From positions 397,961 through 461,960 of the forward strand of contig DAOQSN010000001.1 of the NCBI GenBank assembly GCA_035356615.1: 64,000 nucleotides of DNA, given 5' to 3'. This DNA comes from JAKQDH01 sp029558835. GTDB taxonomy: Bacteria > Planctomycetota > Phycisphaerae > UBA1845. Shown here in pieces: positions 63,941-64,000 of this stretch (its first letter is position 1; every line of letters begins with the position of its first letter). The notes under the pieces were generated by a model. The model made no database searches and was not told the origin of the DNA. It was given only the letters and a program-made list of their open reading frames with translations. Both the position numbers and the translations under genes were made by a program.

Positions 63941-63962
63941 TGCACCCCCCGAAGGGGGTGCA
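63941..63962. terminator. Hairpin near the right edge
   Basis: TGCACCCCC, loop CGAA, GGGGGTGCA form a 9-bp stem. It has no T run and may be part of another dispersed repeat rather than a true terminator. Confidence 0.35.
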
Positions 63963-64000
63963 AGTAGGTAGCCCAGGGCGGAACAACTTTTCTCGTTAAT

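Overview
The window looks like chromosomal DNA of a Planctomycetota bacterium, most likely of the Phycisphaerae type. This is inferred from three things: exported proteins ending in dockerin-like calcium repeats (GDxDxDGDVDxxDxxxFxxC-TGP style), a zinc-ribbon/four-helix membrane protein of planctomycete type, and many starts with weak or no Shine-Dalgarno sequence. Base composition is high-GC, so large open frames appear antisense to almost every real gene and were left out. Apart from a partial tRNA-His(GTG) at the left edge, no RNA gene and no CRISPR array was seen.

Layout. 1-7.3 kb: tRNA end, gingipain-like C25 protease with dockerin, zinc-ribbon membrane protein, double M16 peptidase. 7.5-10.2 kb: a 68-bp-period palindromic tandem array, then an FGE/SUMF1-fold exported protein followed by a truncated avd gene broken by a GxxExxY cassette; I read this as a decayed diversity-generating retroelement (DGR) target locus. 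10.2-24.9 kb: a large CARDB/dockerin protein, rpsT, a TPR protein, def-fmt-galK, dprA, a prepilin-like gene and a PEP/pyruvate-binding-domain protein. 24.9-31.0 kb: a three-gene signalling island (PocR-domain histidine kinase, stand-alone receiver, HD-hydrolase) next to an IS256-type transposase remnant and bracketed by two ~200-bp direct repeats. 31.1-41.3 kb: a Na+/Ca2+ exchanger and a six-gene ExbB/ExbD/VWA/TPR envelope operon. 41.9-47.8 kb: a soluble histidine kinase, lipoproteins, an SGNH hydrolase and a mitochondrial-type citrate synthase. 48.1-53.4 kb: a transglutaminase and sdhCAB. 53.8-63.7 kb: a DUF2752 protein, paralogous lipoproteins, a glycosyltransferase, a strongly acidic protein, a PH-domain protein and several exported proteins, the last with dockerin-like and Cys-rich ends.

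Intergenic DNA is full of palindromic or MITE-like repeats. Family A has a CCCCTCTCCCT stem. Family B is ~142 bp with ~15-bp inverted ends. Family C is ~100 bp with ~17-bp inverted ends and occurs nine times between 24.9 and 55.4 kb, twice inside or just after the sdh operon. Metabolically the window links the TCA cycle (citrate synthase, succinate dehydrogenase), translation start (deformylase, Met-tRNA formyltransferase), galactose use and envelope biogenesis. The observations most worth checking are the DGR remnant, the PocR kinase-receiver-HD island, and sdhA, which appears to start at AUC.
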